A stretch of 64,000 nucleotides of DNA from an uncultured Acidobacteriota bacterium. GTDB taxonomy: Bacteria; Acidobacteriota; Blastocatellia; RBC074. This document shows positions 35,841 to 44,541 of the stretch, one piece after another; positions within the stretch are counted from its first letter, which is position 1, and each line of letters starts with the position of its first letter. The position numbers and the translations under genes were made by a program. Under the pieces are notes generated by a model. That model did not search any database, had not been told where the DNA came from, and saw only the letters and a list, made by a program, of their open reading frames with translations. The stretch spans positions 76,514 to 140,513 of the forward strand of contig CADECP010000012.1 of assembly GCA_902825875.1 (NCBI GenBank), read 5' to 3'.

Positions 35841-37048
35841 ATCGTTTTATTCCTTCTTGGTTGGGTTGATTCGTGAGTGACCGGGTGACGTTCCTGATGA
35901 TGAAAAGGATGAAGAGGATGAATTTGAAAACACTTCTGCCCAAATCATCAGACCGTATAGGAAACCTCATGCCGAGGCAGCACTCCTGTTTTTTTGTCCG
36001 TGAATCAAACGAGCAATGCGTTGAAGCGAAACGTCGGATTTCACCTGCCGATTGCCGGCTTCCATTTTTCGCTCACTGTGACCGATTAAGGCTTCGGAAC
36101 CACACAGATGCCTGACGAGAAATAGAATCCGGGAAATGACTCTTTCGCTAAAAGCTGTTTCTTAATTCCTGATCCTTAGTAATTGCCGACCGCGCTTGGG
36201 CAATAGAAAGGTTTGTTGATGTTGAGGCGAATTTGGTTCAGATGCGAGTGGCTTTCTGGCTTTGTCCCGGAAATATGTTGCTGTCAACAACTCCCTAGCC
36301 GTAAAAACACCGGCGATCCCATCCGTCACCCCAAACTTTTCCAGTGACTCTTTGCGAGTAGGCAGACGCCATCTCAGCAACGGACAGGTAGGATAATACC
36401 GTCAGACAAAGTTTCTCACATCGGAAGTTCCGACAATTTTTCATAGCACAAACCGATAGTTCTCCAGGTCTGCGATATGGGAGCTTCCTCCCATATCGCA
36501 GACAAAAACTGGAACCGAAACTACCCACTTTCCAGATAAACTTCTTTGTTTACAGTAAATTACTTAATCACCTGAAATGTCCACCCAACTGATCTGCGTA
36601 TAGGAGGAACCGATAGTCGTACGGCTAACCGCTGTCCTACAAGACTTCCCCGCCAAAAGTTTTTTGCAGCCCAAAGAATCAAAAACTCATCGCCTCAAAC
36701 TGTTTTTTGGTGAGAAACTGACACTTCAAAACCTTCCCGCGAATCACGCTGATAACGCGAATAAAAGGAGGTTTTGCCAATTTGAGAATCAGCCATCTTG
36801 TTGAGCCGACTAAAGCGATCGAAAGGCATTTCCCAAGTATCTGCGTTTATTCGCGTCATCTGCGGGAAAAGCATTTTCTTGATCTATGTAAAAAGAAGTC
36901 GTTGACAATCGTTCGCGTTGCTAGTTCACTTGGCCGCCGAGTCATGACCGAGAAATCAGTCGAACAAACTCACTGTCCCGTTTAACGACCGACTCACGGT
37001 TGGGGAGCAATTCGCTCCGGCAATAATTCAAATCAGGAAGGTAACTAC
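35841..37048. other. Long non-coding, repeat-rich spacer between divergent genes
   Basis: No convincing gene was found; short frames here lack family features. It contains the perfect palindrome at 36468-36503 and an inverted pair CCCGCGAATCACGCTGATAA (36736-36755, continuing to 36765) against TTTATTCGCGTCATCTGCGG (36846-36865), a type of dispersed repeat. It must hold the promoters for the 35840 minus-strand operon and the 37049 plus-strand gene, but no consensus pair was convincing. The strong ribosome site AGGAAGG is at 37035-37041. Confidence 0.6.
36468..36503. repeat. Perfect 16-bp inverted repeat (hairpin)
   Basis: GTCTGCGATATGGGAG, loop CTTC, then CTCCCATATCGCAGAC. The stem is perfect over 16 pairs. 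On the plus strand it is followed by AAAAAC, on the minus strand by no T-run, so it is not a standard terminator. It could be a recombination remnant, protein-binding site or mobile-element end. Confidence 0.9.
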
Positions 37049-38017
37049 ATGAGGTTTTTTATTACGGGCGGAGCCGGGTTCATCGGCTCGCATCTGGCGG
37101 AACGGCATCTGCAACGCGGTGATGAGGTGTACATCGTTGACGATCTTTCCACCGGTTCGATGGAAAACATCCAACACATCAAAACTCATCCGAACTTTCA
37201 TTACGTTTTGGATTCGGTGACGAACCAGCAATTGGTGGCCGAACTGGTGGATTTGTGCGACGCAACTTATCACCTGGCGGCGGCGGTTGGAGTCAAATTG
37301 ATTGTCGAAAGCCCAGTCCGAACCATCGAAACCAACATTCGCGGCACGGAAATCGTGCTGGCTCAGGCTGCCAAAAAGCGCAAACGAGTGTTGATTACTT
37401 CCACGTCGGAAGTTTACGGCAAACGCGAAACCATTCCTTTCCGCGAAGACGACGATCTGGTGATGGGCGCCACCAACAAAGGCCGATGGAGTTACGCCTG
37501 CTCCAAAGCGATTGATGAGTTTCTGGCGATTGCTTATTGGAAGGAAAAACAGGTTCCGACGGTCATCGCGCGGCTGTTCAACACCGTCGGCCCGCGCCAG
37601 ACCGGACAATACGGAATGGTCGTGCCGAACTTCGTCCGTCAGGCTTTGGATGGAAAAGAAATCACCGTTTACGGCGACGGTTCGCAAAGCCGCTGCTTCA
37701 CGCACGTTTCTGACGTGGTTGGCGCGTTGATGAAACTGATTGAACATCCCGACGCCACCGGCGAGGTTTACAATATTGGCGGCGATCAGGAAGTCACCAT
37801 TTTGCAACTGGCCGAACGAGTCAAAGCTCTGGCCGAATCACAATCGGCGATTACCTTTCTGGCTTACGACAAGGCTTACGAAGCGGGTTTTGAAGACATG
37901 CATCGCCGCGTGCCTGACACCGGCAAGCTTCGCAAGTTGATCGGTTATGAGCCGACTTTCGGGTTGGATGAAATCTTGAAAGACGTGATTGCGTTTCAAC
38001 GCGAACGGCGAAGCTAA
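37049..38017 (+). CDS. NDP-sugar epimerase/dehydratase (extended SDR)
   Basis: A 322-residue extended SDR with [16 protein letters not shown] (GxxGxxG), DDLSTG after the second strand, YHLAAAVGV, STSEVYG and the catalytic WSYACSK. RLFNTVGPRQTGQYGMVVP is typical of UDP-glucose 4-epimerase or UDP-glucuronate decarboxylase relatives. AGGAAGG sits eight bases before the ATG. It is the only plus-strand sugar gene near the locus and is separated from it by 1.2 kb. The exact reaction is unresolved; a 4-epimerase, 4,6-dehydratase or decarboxylase are all possible. Confidence 0.85.
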   Translation: MRFFITGGAGFIGSHLAERHLQRGDEVYIVDDLSTGSMENIQHIKTHPNFHYVLDSVTNQQLVAELVDLCDATYHLAAAVGVKLIVESPVRTIETNIRGTEIVLAQAAKKRKRVLITSTSEVYGKRETIPFREDDDLVMGATNKGRWSYACSKAIDEFLAIAYWKEKQVPTVIARLFNTVGPRQTGQYGMVVPNFVRQALDGKEITVYGDGSQSRCFTHVSDVVGALMKLIEHPDATGEVYNIGGDQEVTILQLAERVKALAESQSAITFLAYDKAYEAGFEDMHRRVPDTGKLRKLIGYEPTFGLDEILKDVIAFQRERRS

Positions 38018-38110
38018 CGACCTTGCGCGGTGAGTAGGTTATCAGCATCGGTGCCCCGCGCTTGCGCTCGCGCTTCGGCCTTTTGGGATGCAACGAAGCG
38101 CGAGATTCCC

Positions 38111-38286
38111 GGCGGGTTTTCCCACAAACCCGCCACTCTAAATTCAGAACAAGCAACATTGAGACACTCTTTTTTTCAACAGGATGAACAAGATTTTCGG
38201 CAGGATTTACAGGATCGTCAATTTCGACAAGGCTTCGAGCAGGTTTGAATCCTGTTCATCCTGCAAAGAATCCTGTCAATCCTGTT
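38111..38286. repeat. Hairpin and inverted CAGGAT repeats
   Basis: GGCGGGTTT (38111-38119) pairs with AAACCCGCC (38126-38134), a possible terminator for the preceding gene although a T-run is missing. Downstream, AACAGGATGAACAAGATTTT (38178-38197) and the following CAGGATTTACAGGAT are mirrored by ATCCTGTTCATCCTGC and ATCCTGTCAATCCTGTT (38249-38286), an imperfect inverted repeat of a type common as dispersed copies. Confidence 0.7.
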
Positions 38287-38310
38287 TCAAAGTTTTCTGC
38301 TTTGGTTTAG

Positions 38311-39129
38311 CTACAACCCTTTTCGAACCAGCCGGTTTTTGATCTTCGTCGCTTCGTTGAAGACTTGATCGGCATGCTGGCGCGAACCGTCCAGATCGAA
38401 TTCGTGCCATTTGACTTTGGCCGCTTTCAAAATCTGTTCCTGCTTCTTCAACTCTTCTTCTTCAGCTCTGAGTTGCATTCGACGTTTGCGACCTTCGGAA
38501 ATCAAAAACTGCGACCATTCGATGACTTCGTCCGCGCGGCTGAATGCTGCGATGACATCGGCGGCTTGCGCGGGAGCCTGAGCATATTGTGCAGCCGGAT
38601 TGCTTTCGGCTTTGTGGCAGGTGGCACACAACTGGCTGGTTTCAGGCGGCCAATAAATCACAGACGAAGCCATGTGATGATGGCAGGTCGTGCAGCTTGG
38701 CCCGTTGCCGGAATCTTTCAGCTTTTGGAAGTGTTTGCTTTGCACAAAAGCCGTCACGGTTTCCTGATGACAGGCGTTGCAGGTCGTCGTCAGGTTTTGC
38801 AGATGCAACCGGCTTTGCGCAAAGCTGGAACGCAATACGCCTTTGTGAGCGTCTTCCTTGTCTTTAGCCAGCACGTTTCCGCCGTGACACTTTTCGCAGC
38901 CGACAGCTTTTTCTGCGTGCCTGGAGTTCAACCATTCGTAAAAATGTGCGCTGACTCTGAGCGGTTCGGTCAAACTCAGATGGCAAATCACGCATTGATT
39001 GTCCCGATAAGCCGCCAGCCCATAAGGCGGAGATTTTTTCTGCGCCGAGCTTGTCTGCAACGAAATCGTAAACCCGAAAGCGACCACCGCTCCAAACAAA
39101 ACCAAAAACGCCAACTTGATTCTCAGCAT
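38311..39129 (-). CDS. Exported multiheme cytochrome c (five CxxCH motifs)
   Basis: A 272-residue protein with a signal peptide (residues 1-30, LAFLVLFGAVVAFGFTISLQ, then TSSAQ). Five heme-binding motifs are visible: CVICH, CEKCH, CNACH, CTTCH and CATCH, the cytochrome c3/c554-like spacing of short multihemes. The C-terminal 80 residues are helical and rich in charged residues without cysteines. It would carry electrons in the periplasm. No partner oxidoreductase is adjacent, so the electron donor and acceptor are unknown. It stands alone between a plus-strand epimerase and a plus-strand zinc-finger gene. Confidence 0.88.
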   Translation of the reverse strand: MLRIKLAFLVLFGAVVAFGFTISLQTSSAQKKSPPYGLAAYRDNQCVICHLSLTEPLRVSAHFYEWLNSRHAEKAVGCEKCHGGNVLAKDKEDAHKGVLRSSFAQSRLHLQNLTTTCNACHQETVTAFVQSKHFQKLKDSGNGPSCTTCHHHMASSVIYWPPETSQLCATCHKAESNPAAQYAQAPAQAADVIAAFSRADEVIEWSQFLISEGRKRRMQLRAEEEELKKQEQILKAAKVKWHEFDLDGSRQHADQVFNEATKIKNRLVRKGL

Positions 39130-39355
39130 AATTTCCCCCTTTCGACGAAGTTGGTTGCAACGCCAATGCCAGCGTGAAGTGGCCGGTTTCGCCGAACCAA
39201 ATCAACTTCGGCAGCGGAAACTTACTCAACCGTTGCGAGAAATCTCGCTGCGTTGGCGGCTTTGTGCGATTCGGCGACCGGCAACAATCAGGTTACAGCC
39301 GGAACAAGAGTTGCTCTTTCGATTTGCGGATTCGTGAAATCAGGAAGGAGGGGCA

Positions 39356-39706
39356 ATGCAAAGATTCAAAACAATTCGCCGAGAACTGGAAACACGGCTG
39401 GCTGAAATTCAACACAGGCTGGAAAAGATTTCGCTCGACCGACGACACGTCAATCAGCCGCTGAACGCTGATTTTGAAGAACAGGCCGTTGAACTGGAAA
39501 ACGATCAGGTGCTGGATGCACTGGATGGCCAGATTCGAGCGGAAGTAAAACAGATCGAAAAGACCCTGGCGCGAATGGACGAAGGCGTTTACGGCGAATG
39601 CGAAACCTGCGGCGACCCAATCGCCAAAAAGCGGCTTGAAGCATTACCGCACGCTTCGCGGTGCATCGCGTGCGAAGAACAATTCCAGCAACATCCGATT
39701 CGATAA
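39356..39706 (+). CDS. TraR/DksA-type zinc-finger protein
   Basis: A 116-residue protein. The N-terminal half is a predicted coiled coil (RRELETRLAEIQHRLEKISL), and the C-terminal half holds the zinc finger CETCGDPIAKKRLEALPHAS followed by RCIACEEQ, four cysteines. The family binds the RNA polymerase secondary channel and alters initiation, as DksA does with ppGpp. The length and short coiled coil are more like TraR-related than full DksA. AGGAGG lies seven bases upstream of the ATG. A macro-domain gene follows 27 bases downstream and is likely co-transcribed. Confidence 0.9.
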   Translation: MQRFKTIRRELETRLAEIQHRLEKISLDRRHVNQPLNADFEEQAVELENDQVLDALDGQIRAEVKQIEKTLARMDEGVYGECETCGDPIAKKRLEALPHASRCIACEEQFQQHPIR

Positions 39707-39733
39707 CCAACCACCAACAGGAGAACACCAATA

Positions 39734-40216
39734 ATGATTAAAGAAGTGGCCGGAGATATTTTGCTGACCAAAGCTCAGGCGATTGCTCATGGCATCGCGC
39801 CCAACGACCATTTCAATTCCGGGCTGGCGTTGAGCCTGCGCGAACAATGGCCGGCGATGTATCAGGACTTTCGCCATTTTTGCCACGCCAATCATCCGAA
39901 ACCGGGCGAAACCTGGATTTGGGGCGGTGCTGACGGCAAACGCATCGTCAGCCTGTTCACACAGGAACCGCCGTCAAACCATCACGGAAACCCCGGACGC
40001 GCCAGCACACACAACGTCAACCTGGCGTTGCGTGAATTGCGGCATGTGATCGAAAAGGAAAATTTCGCCAGCGTTGCATTGCCACGACTGGCGACAGGAG
40101 TCGGCGGGTTGGATTGGGAAGAAGTGAAGCCGTTAATCAGCAAACACCTGGGCGATCTGAAAATTCCGATTTACGTTTACGCAACTTACTCGAAGGGAAA
40201 ACCTGCGGAAGAATGA
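39734..40216 (+). CDS. Macro-domain protein
   Basis: A 160-residue stand-alone macro domain. IKEVAGDILLTKAQAIAHGI forms the first strand and ADP-ribose loop, and VALPRLATGVGGLDWEEVKP is the diphosphate-binding loop and following helix. The family binds ADP-ribose and related nucleotides, and some members remove ADP-ribose from proteins, DNA or O-acetyl groups. The sequence between (QEPPSNHHGNPGRASTHNVN) differs from the classical YmdB type and is nearer the TARG1/ALC1-like group. It follows the zinc-finger gene closely. The substrate is not known. Confidence 0.88.
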   Translation: MIKEVAGDILLTKAQAIAHGIAPNDHFNSGLALSLREQWPAMYQDFRHFCHANHPKPGETWIWGGADGKRIVSLFTQEPPSNHHGNPGRASTHNVNLALRELRHVIEKENFASVALPRLATGVGGLDWEEVKPLISKHLGDLKIPIYVYATYSKGKPAEE

Positions 40217-40227
40217 TTTCCGCAAAA

Positions 40228-40273
40228 GTGAAGGTTGCGCTTTCCACCTCACATCGGAAAGCGTAGCCTTCAC
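40228..40273. terminator. Hairpin between convergent genes
   Basis: GTGAAGGTTGCGCTTTCC (40228-40245) pairs with GGAAAGCGTAGCCTTCAC (40256-40273), 16 of 18 positions matching, loop of ten bases. It lies between the ends of a plus-strand and a minus-strand gene and overlaps the minus-strand stop. It could terminate both ways, though no T-run is present. Confidence 0.5.
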
Positions 40274-40677
40274 GCCGATTCTTCTTTTGAAAGCAACGCG
40301 CAAACAAAATGCAGCAGCATTCCCACCAAAGTCATCACCACCGCGATCAAAGTGACTGGCCGATCCAGACCTGATTTCGGTTCATAGAAAAATCCGGCCA
40401 CCAAAATTCCTGACGCTTGAATCAGCAAAGCTCCGGCGACGGTTTGCAACCGTTTCAAGACTTTCGCCGACATCGGGCGAAGGTAAACTCCCAACGCCAG
40501 ATGAATCAGTCCCGAAAACAAAATGTAAACGTGATTGCCTCGCATCGAAAACCGCAACCGGTCGGATTGCTCCATCAGGTGCGGAATGCGATACCGCATA
40601 TAAGCGCCGGTCAGCGGAAAGATCACCAACAGGATCAATCCTGTGAAAAGATGAGTTTTTCTCAGCGTCGCTTTCAT
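40270..40677 (-). CDS. Small four-TM membrane protein
   Basis: A 135-residue protein with about four membrane segments (LFTGLILLVIFPLTGAYM, VYILFSGLIHLALGVYL, LQTVAGALLIQASGILVAGF and VTLIAVVMTLVGMLLHFV). No family comes to mind. ATG 40677 is chosen because it lies 10 bases after the stop of cimA; an in-frame upstream extension would run into cimA in another frame. It is the last gene of the branched-chain amino acid operon, so it may simply be a passenger. Confidence 0.72.
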   Translation of the reverse strand: MKATLRKTHLFTGLILLVIFPLTGAYMRYRIPHLMEQSDRLRFSMRGNHVYILFSGLIHLALGVYLRPMSAKVLKRLQTVAGALLIQASGILVAGFFYEPKSGLDRPVTLIAVVMTLVGMLLHFVCALLSKEESA

Positions 40678-40687
40678 CCTTTTCACC

Positions 40688-42244
40688 TCAACTGATCTGC
40701 AAACCGTATTCGATGCTTTCCACCAGCGCCGCCCACGAAGCCGCAATGATGTTTCCGGCCACGCCGACGGTATTCCAAGAACGTTCGCCGTCGCTGGTTT
40801 CAACGTGAACGCGAGTTTTGGCCGCTGTCGCGTGCTCGCCGTCCAGAATGCGGACTTTGAAATCAATCAGGTGAAACTGGTCAATTTTCGGGTAATGCCG
40901 CCGCAGAGCTTTTCGCAAGGCTTGATCCAAAGCGTGAACCGGGCCGTCGCCCAAACTGGCTGTGTGCTCTTCTTCGTCGCCGACTTTCAAACGAACGATG
41001 GCTTCGGGTTCGTTCAAAGAGCCGAGCCAGATGCGATATTCAATCGTTTCAAAAAAGTGTTTGCGTTTGCCAAGCGCGCTCAAAGCCAACAACCGGAACG
41101 AAGCTTCGGCGTCTTCAAACGAATAACCTTCAAACTCCAGCGTCTTCAATTGAGCCAGCAAGCGCCGAGCGGCTTCAGGCTTTTTGGCGAACTCTTCGCC
41201 AATGTCGTCTGACTTGAAACGAATGTTGCTGACGCCGGATTGATCGCTGACCAACACGCGCGTTTCGTTGCCGACGTCTTCGGGGTTGATGTGTTCGTAA
41301 GTCTCTTTGGCTTTGGTGATGGCGGAAACGTGAATGCCGCCTTTGTGCGCGAAGGCGCTGCGCCCGACAAAAGCCGCGCGCTCGTTCGGAACCAGATTGG
41401 CGACTTCGTTGATGTACCGGCTGGTGTGAGTCAACAATTTCAGCTTGCCGTCTGGCAGACAGCGGCGATTCATTTTCAATTCCAGATTCGGAATTACCGA
41501 ACACAAATTCGCATTGCCGCAACGTTCGCCATAACCGTTCATCACGCCTTGCACGTGAGTCGCTCCGGCTTCGACCGCCGCCAGCGAATTGGCGACAGCA
41601 AGTTCGCTGTCGTTGTGGCAATGAATGCCGATGCGAACGTTTGGAATTCGTTTGCGAACCAGCGCAACGGCATCGGCAATTTCTTCAGGCAAACGGCCTC
41701 CGTTGGTGTCGCACAAAATGATGGTTTCGGCTCCGGCCTGAGCCGCCGCGGCCAGCGTGTCCAGCGCGTATTCGGCGTTGGCGCGAAAGCCGTCAAAGAA
41801 ATGTTCGGCGTCGTAAAAGACTCGGCGGCCACAGGATTTCAAATGGCTGACGGTGTCGGCAATCATCCGCAGGTTTTCTTCCAACGTGGTTTTCAACGCG
41901 ACATCAACGTGAAAGTCCCACGATTTGCCGAAGATCGTCACAACAGGAGTTTGCGCCGCCAGCAACCCTTGAACTACGGCATCATCCGCCGCCATTCCGT
42001 TGGCTCGGCGAGTGCTGCCAAACGCAGCGAACGCGGCATTGTTCAATTGCACAGACTTGGCGCGTTCAAAAAACTCCACGTCTTTGGGGTTCGCGCCCGG
42101 CCAGCCGCCTTCGATATAAGTCACGCCGATTTCATCCAACGCGCGCGCGATCTTGATCTTGTCTTCAACCGAATAAGCCAGCCCTTCGCCCTGAGCGCCG
42201 TCGCGCAATGTCGTGTCGTAAATTTCAACCCAGTTGTCTTTCAT
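40688..42244 (-). CDS. cimA: (R)-Citramalate synthase
   Basis: A 518-residue enzyme condensing pyruvate and acetyl-CoA to citramalate, the entry to 2-oxobutyrate and isoleucine without threonine. The N-terminus [20 protein letters not shown] and [17 protein letters not shown] are typical of CimA rather than LeuA, with [20 protein letters not shown] as the metal-site region. The C-terminal 150 residues form the LeuA-type regulatory domain (feedback by isoleucine in relatives). It ends the ilvB-ilvN-ilvC series, which fits isoleucine synthesis. The ATG overlaps the stop of the aspartic protease gene as ATGA. Confidence 0.93.
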   Translation of the reverse strand: MKDNWVEIYDTTLRDGAQGEGLAYSVEDKIKIARALDEIGVTYIEGGWPGANPKDVEFFERAKSVQLNNAAFAAFGSTRRANGMAADDAVVQGLLAAQTPVVTIFGKSWDFHVDVALKTTLEENLRMIADTVSHLKSCGRRVFYDAEHFFDGFRANAEYALDTLAAAAQAGAETIILCDTNGGRLPEEIADAVALVRKRIPNVRIGIHCHNDSELAVANSLAAVEAGATHVQGVMNGYGERCGNANLCSVIPNLELKMNRRCLPDGKLKLLTHTSRYINEVANLVPNERAAFVGRSAFAHKGGIHVSAITKAKETYEHINPEDVGNETRVLVSDQSGVSNIRFKSDDIGEEFAKKPEAARRLLAQLKTLEFEGYSFEDAEASFRLLALSALGKRKHFFETIEYRIWLGSLNEPEAIVRLKVGDEEEHTASLGDGPVHALDQALRKALRRHYPKIDQFHLIDFKVRILDGEHATAAKTRVHVETSDGERSWNTVGVAGNIIAASWAALVESIEYGLQIS

Positions 42245-42744
42245 TGTGGTGTTACTCTTAACTCGTTTTCGTCCAACGGAGTGCCATCGAGGTTAAAAAG
42301 AGTGTGGCCATAGGCCATGTAGTATGTGTTTCCAGGCTCCATTGGCAAAAAATTCAATTCGCGCTTTTGAAAATCTGGATTAAGCCCCAAATCTTCGATT
42401 GGTATCACACCAAGCAAAGGCTCATCGCCGCCGGGCAATTCCAGGCATTGAAAAACCCCGGAACGGTCGCCAATGGTGATTTTGGCATCTTGGTAAACCG
42501 TCGAACGTTGGTAACCAGCAGCCGTTTTTGTCAGCACTTCCCTGAGCGGCTCCAATCCAAGTTGTTCGATGACCACGCGAGGTAAGGAAAGCGTGGTTGC
42601 GCCTGAATCCACCAGTACGCTGTCAAACGTTACCTTGCGAATCTGGTCAGCAGGCAAAAATCCACGTTTCGCCATTGCCTCGTCTGCTCGGTTAATAACT
42701 GTCATTGATGTAAAAACTTGTCCCATAAGTAATTCGCGGAGCAT
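42241..42744 (-). CDS. Retropepsin-like aspartic protease family protein
   Basis: A 167-residue protein with one DSG motif, [20 protein letters not shown], as in clan AA retropepsin-like proteases that work as dimers with one catalytic aspartate per chain. [16 protein letters not shown] matches the later flap and LG-I strand of this fold. No signal peptide, so cytoplasmic. It lies between ilvC and cimA with an ATGA overlap to cimA, thus made together with these enzymes. Whether it cleaves one of them is speculation. Confidence 0.8.
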   Translation of the reverse strand: MLRELLMGQVFTSMTVINRADEAMAKRGFLPADQIRKVTFDSVLVDSGATTLSLPRVVIEQLGLEPLREVLTKTAAGYQRSTVYQDAKITIGDRSGVFQCLELPGGDEPLLGVIPIEDLGLNPDFQKRELNFLPMEPGNTYYMAYGHTLFNLDGTPLDENELRVTPQ

Positions 42745-42797
42745 CGGTTAAAACTCCACCTCTGCTCCGCGCCTCCGTTTGATTCAAAAAGCGGACG

Positions 42798-43814
42798 TTA
42801 GTTTTTCGCCTTGTCCACGATCTTATTGCTGGCCAGCCATGGCATCAACCCACGCAGCTTCAAACCAACTTCTTCGATCTGGTGTTTCTTTTCAGATTCG
42901 ACCAAGCGAGTGAAGTTGGGTTTGCCGGATTCGGCTTCGGCCATCCATTCGTCGGCAAACTGGCCTGACTGAATTTCGCCTAGAACTTCCTTCATGCGCT
43001 CTTTGACTTCCGGGCCGATGATGCGTTTTCCGCGAGTCAGATCGCCATATTCCGCAGTGTTCGAGATCGAATAACGCATTGTCGAAATGCCGCCTTCGTA
43101 CATCAAATCCACGATCAACTTCATTTCGTGCAGACATTCAAAGTAAGCCATTTCCGGCGCGTAGCCCGCTTCGACCAGCGTTTCAAATCCGGCTTGAATC
43201 AGCGCAGTCACGCCGCCGCACAACACACTCTGTTCGCCAAACAGATCGGTTTCGGTTTCTTCCTTGAAAGTGGTTTCGATCACTCCGGCGCGCGCTCCGC
43301 CGATGGCTGAAGCATAAGCCAGCGCGACTTGTTTGGAATCTCCGCTGGGGTCTTGAGCCACTGCGATCAAGCAAGGAACTCCGCCGCCGCGTTCGTATTC
43401 GCGGCGAACTAGATGGCCTGGGCCTTTGGGCGCAACCATGAAAACGTTGACGCCTTCAGGCGGAACGATCTTTTTGAAGTGAATCGAAAAGCCGTGCGCC
43501 GTCGCCAGATATTTGCCCGGCTTCAAATGCGGTTCGATTTCGCGTTTGTAAATGCCCGGCGTCAATTCGTCCGGCGTCAGCAGCATGATTATGTCGGCGC
43601 GTTCGGCGGCATCGGCCAAAGGCAAAACCTCCAATCCGGCGCTTTGCGCTTTTGCTACTGAAGGGCTGTCCGACCGCAAGCCGACAATCACATCCGCTCC
43701 GCTGTCTTTCAGGTTGTTGGAATGGCCGAAGCCCTGTGAACCGTAACCGATGATGGCGATGCGCTTGCCCGCCAGAAATTTCGGATCGGCGTCTTTGTCG
43801 TAGTAAATGTTCAT
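42798..43814 (-). CDS. ilvC: Ketol-acid reductoisomerase
   Basis: A 338-residue class I enzyme converting acetolactate or acetohydroxybutyrate to the dihydroxy acid with NADPH and Mg2+. [21 protein letters not shown] is the nucleotide loop, [20 protein letters not shown] the conserved middle motif, and [19 protein letters not shown] carries the metal-binding D and E residues. Length fits class I. ATG 43814 is chosen since it starts [10 protein letters not shown] as in other IlvC proteins; the open frame to 43880 runs through a repeat. AGGAG lies upstream. Confidence 0.96.
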   Translation of the reverse strand: MNIYYDKDADPKFLAGKRIAIIGYGSQGFGHSNNLKDSGADVIVGLRSDSPSVAKAQSAGLEVLPLADAAERADIIMLLTPDELTPGIYKREIEPHLKPGKYLATAHGFSIHFKKIVPPEGVNVFMVAPKGPGHLVRREYERGGGVPCLIAVAQDPSGDSKQVALAYASAIGGARAGVIETTFKEETETDLFGEQSVLCGGVTALIQAGFETLVEAGYAPEMAYFECLHEMKLIVDLMYEGGISTMRYSISNTAEYGDLTRGKRIIGPEVKERMKEVLGEIQSGQFADEWMAEAESGKPNFTRLVESEKKHQIEEVGLKLRGLMPWLASNKIVDKAKN

Positions 43815-43834
43815 TGTAAAAATTGCTCCTGAGA

Positions 43835-43909
43835 ATTGGGGTTGGGAGTTAGGAGTTGGGAGTTGGGGAGGAGAAACCATCTCCTACCTCCTAACCCCCA
43901 TCTCCCAAT
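43835..43909. repeat. Palindromic AG/TTGGG repeat between ilvN and ilvC
   Basis: Begins ATTGGGGTTGGGAGTTAGG and ends CCCCCATCTCCCAAT, forming an imperfect hairpin of about 75 bases with ATTGGG/CCCAAT ends. A related element lies on the other side of ilvN at 44459-44541. It touches the stop codon of ilvN. Confidence 0.82.
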
Positions 43910-44457
43910 CAAACTTTTTCGTTCAGCGTTAGCTCTGAAAACTCTTCGTCTTCATCCTTCAACCGTTGCGCTTTGACGTGGGCGACGCGAGTCATAGCCA
44001 CCGGACCAGTGCGAACGATGTCCGTGATGCCAATCGGTTTCAGTAATTCGATGAAAGCATTCACCTTTTCGGCGTTGCCGGTCATTTCCAGAATGAACGA
44101 GTCCGTGTTCACGTCCACGACTTTGGCGCGGAAGATTTCAACCAGACTCAACACTTCCTGACGCTGTTCACCTTGTTGTGCATTGACAGTCAGCATAACC
44201 ATTTCGCGTTCGACGTGCGGAACGATGGTCATGTCAACAACGTCAATGACTTTGATGATCTTGTGCGATTGCTGGAGGATTTGTTGAATGACGTGATCGT
44301 TGCCGTGCGTTGTCAGCGTCATGCGCGAAACGCCTTCTTCCAGAGTCGGCGCGACGTTCAACGTGTCTATCTGATAACCGCGCGCGCTGAACAAACCCGC
44401 CACGCGAGTCAGCATTCCGTATTCGTTTTCGACTAAAAGTGAAATTGTATGTCTCAT
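43909..44457 (-). CDS. ilvN: Acetolactate synthase small (regulatory) subunit
   Basis: A 182-residue subunit that binds valine and stimulates the catalytic subunit. It starts [29 protein letters not shown], the ACT domain (1-75), with [18 protein letters not shown] and KVIDVVDM, then a C-terminal regulatory domain ([20 protein letters not shown]). Length corresponds to the long type (about 160-180). It is flanked by related palindromic repeats, between ilvB upstream and ilvC downstream. Confidence 0.95.
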   Translation of the reverse strand: MRHTISLLVENEYGMLTRVAGLFSARGYQIDTLNVAPTLEEGVSRMTLTTHGNDHVIQQILQQSHKIIKVIDVVDMTIVPHVEREMVMLTVNAQQGEQRQEVLSLVEIFRAKVVDVNTDSFILEMTGNAEKVNAFIELLKPIGITDIVRTGPVAMTRVAHVKAQRLKDEDEEFSELTLNEKV

Positions 44458-44458
44458 A

Positions 44459-44541
44459 ATTGGGAGTTGGGATATTGGGGTTGGGAGATAGGCGTCAAGT
44501 TAGGCAATGCCCAACTCCGAACTCCCATCTCCTGACTCCTA
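44459..44541. repeat. Palindromic GGGAGTTGGG repeat between ilvB and ilvN
   Basis: Begins TTGGGAGTTGGGATATTGGG and ends in CCCAACTCCGAACTCCC then ATCTCCTGACTCCTA. It resembles 43835-43909. The end provides the TAG stop codon of ilvB (44539-44541). Confidence 0.82.

Noticed and set aside
36468-36503. Perfect palindrome considered as a terminator
   Set aside because: No T-run follows on either strand and no gene ends next to it.
36162-36528. Two short overlapping minus-strand frames in the spacer, considered as a decayed gene
   Set aside because: Neither shows family motifs and one spans the perfect palindrome.
36782-36985. 67-codon plus-strand ORF in the spacer
   Set aside because: Part of it is the translation of a dispersed repeat and it lacks a ribosome site and homology-like pattern.
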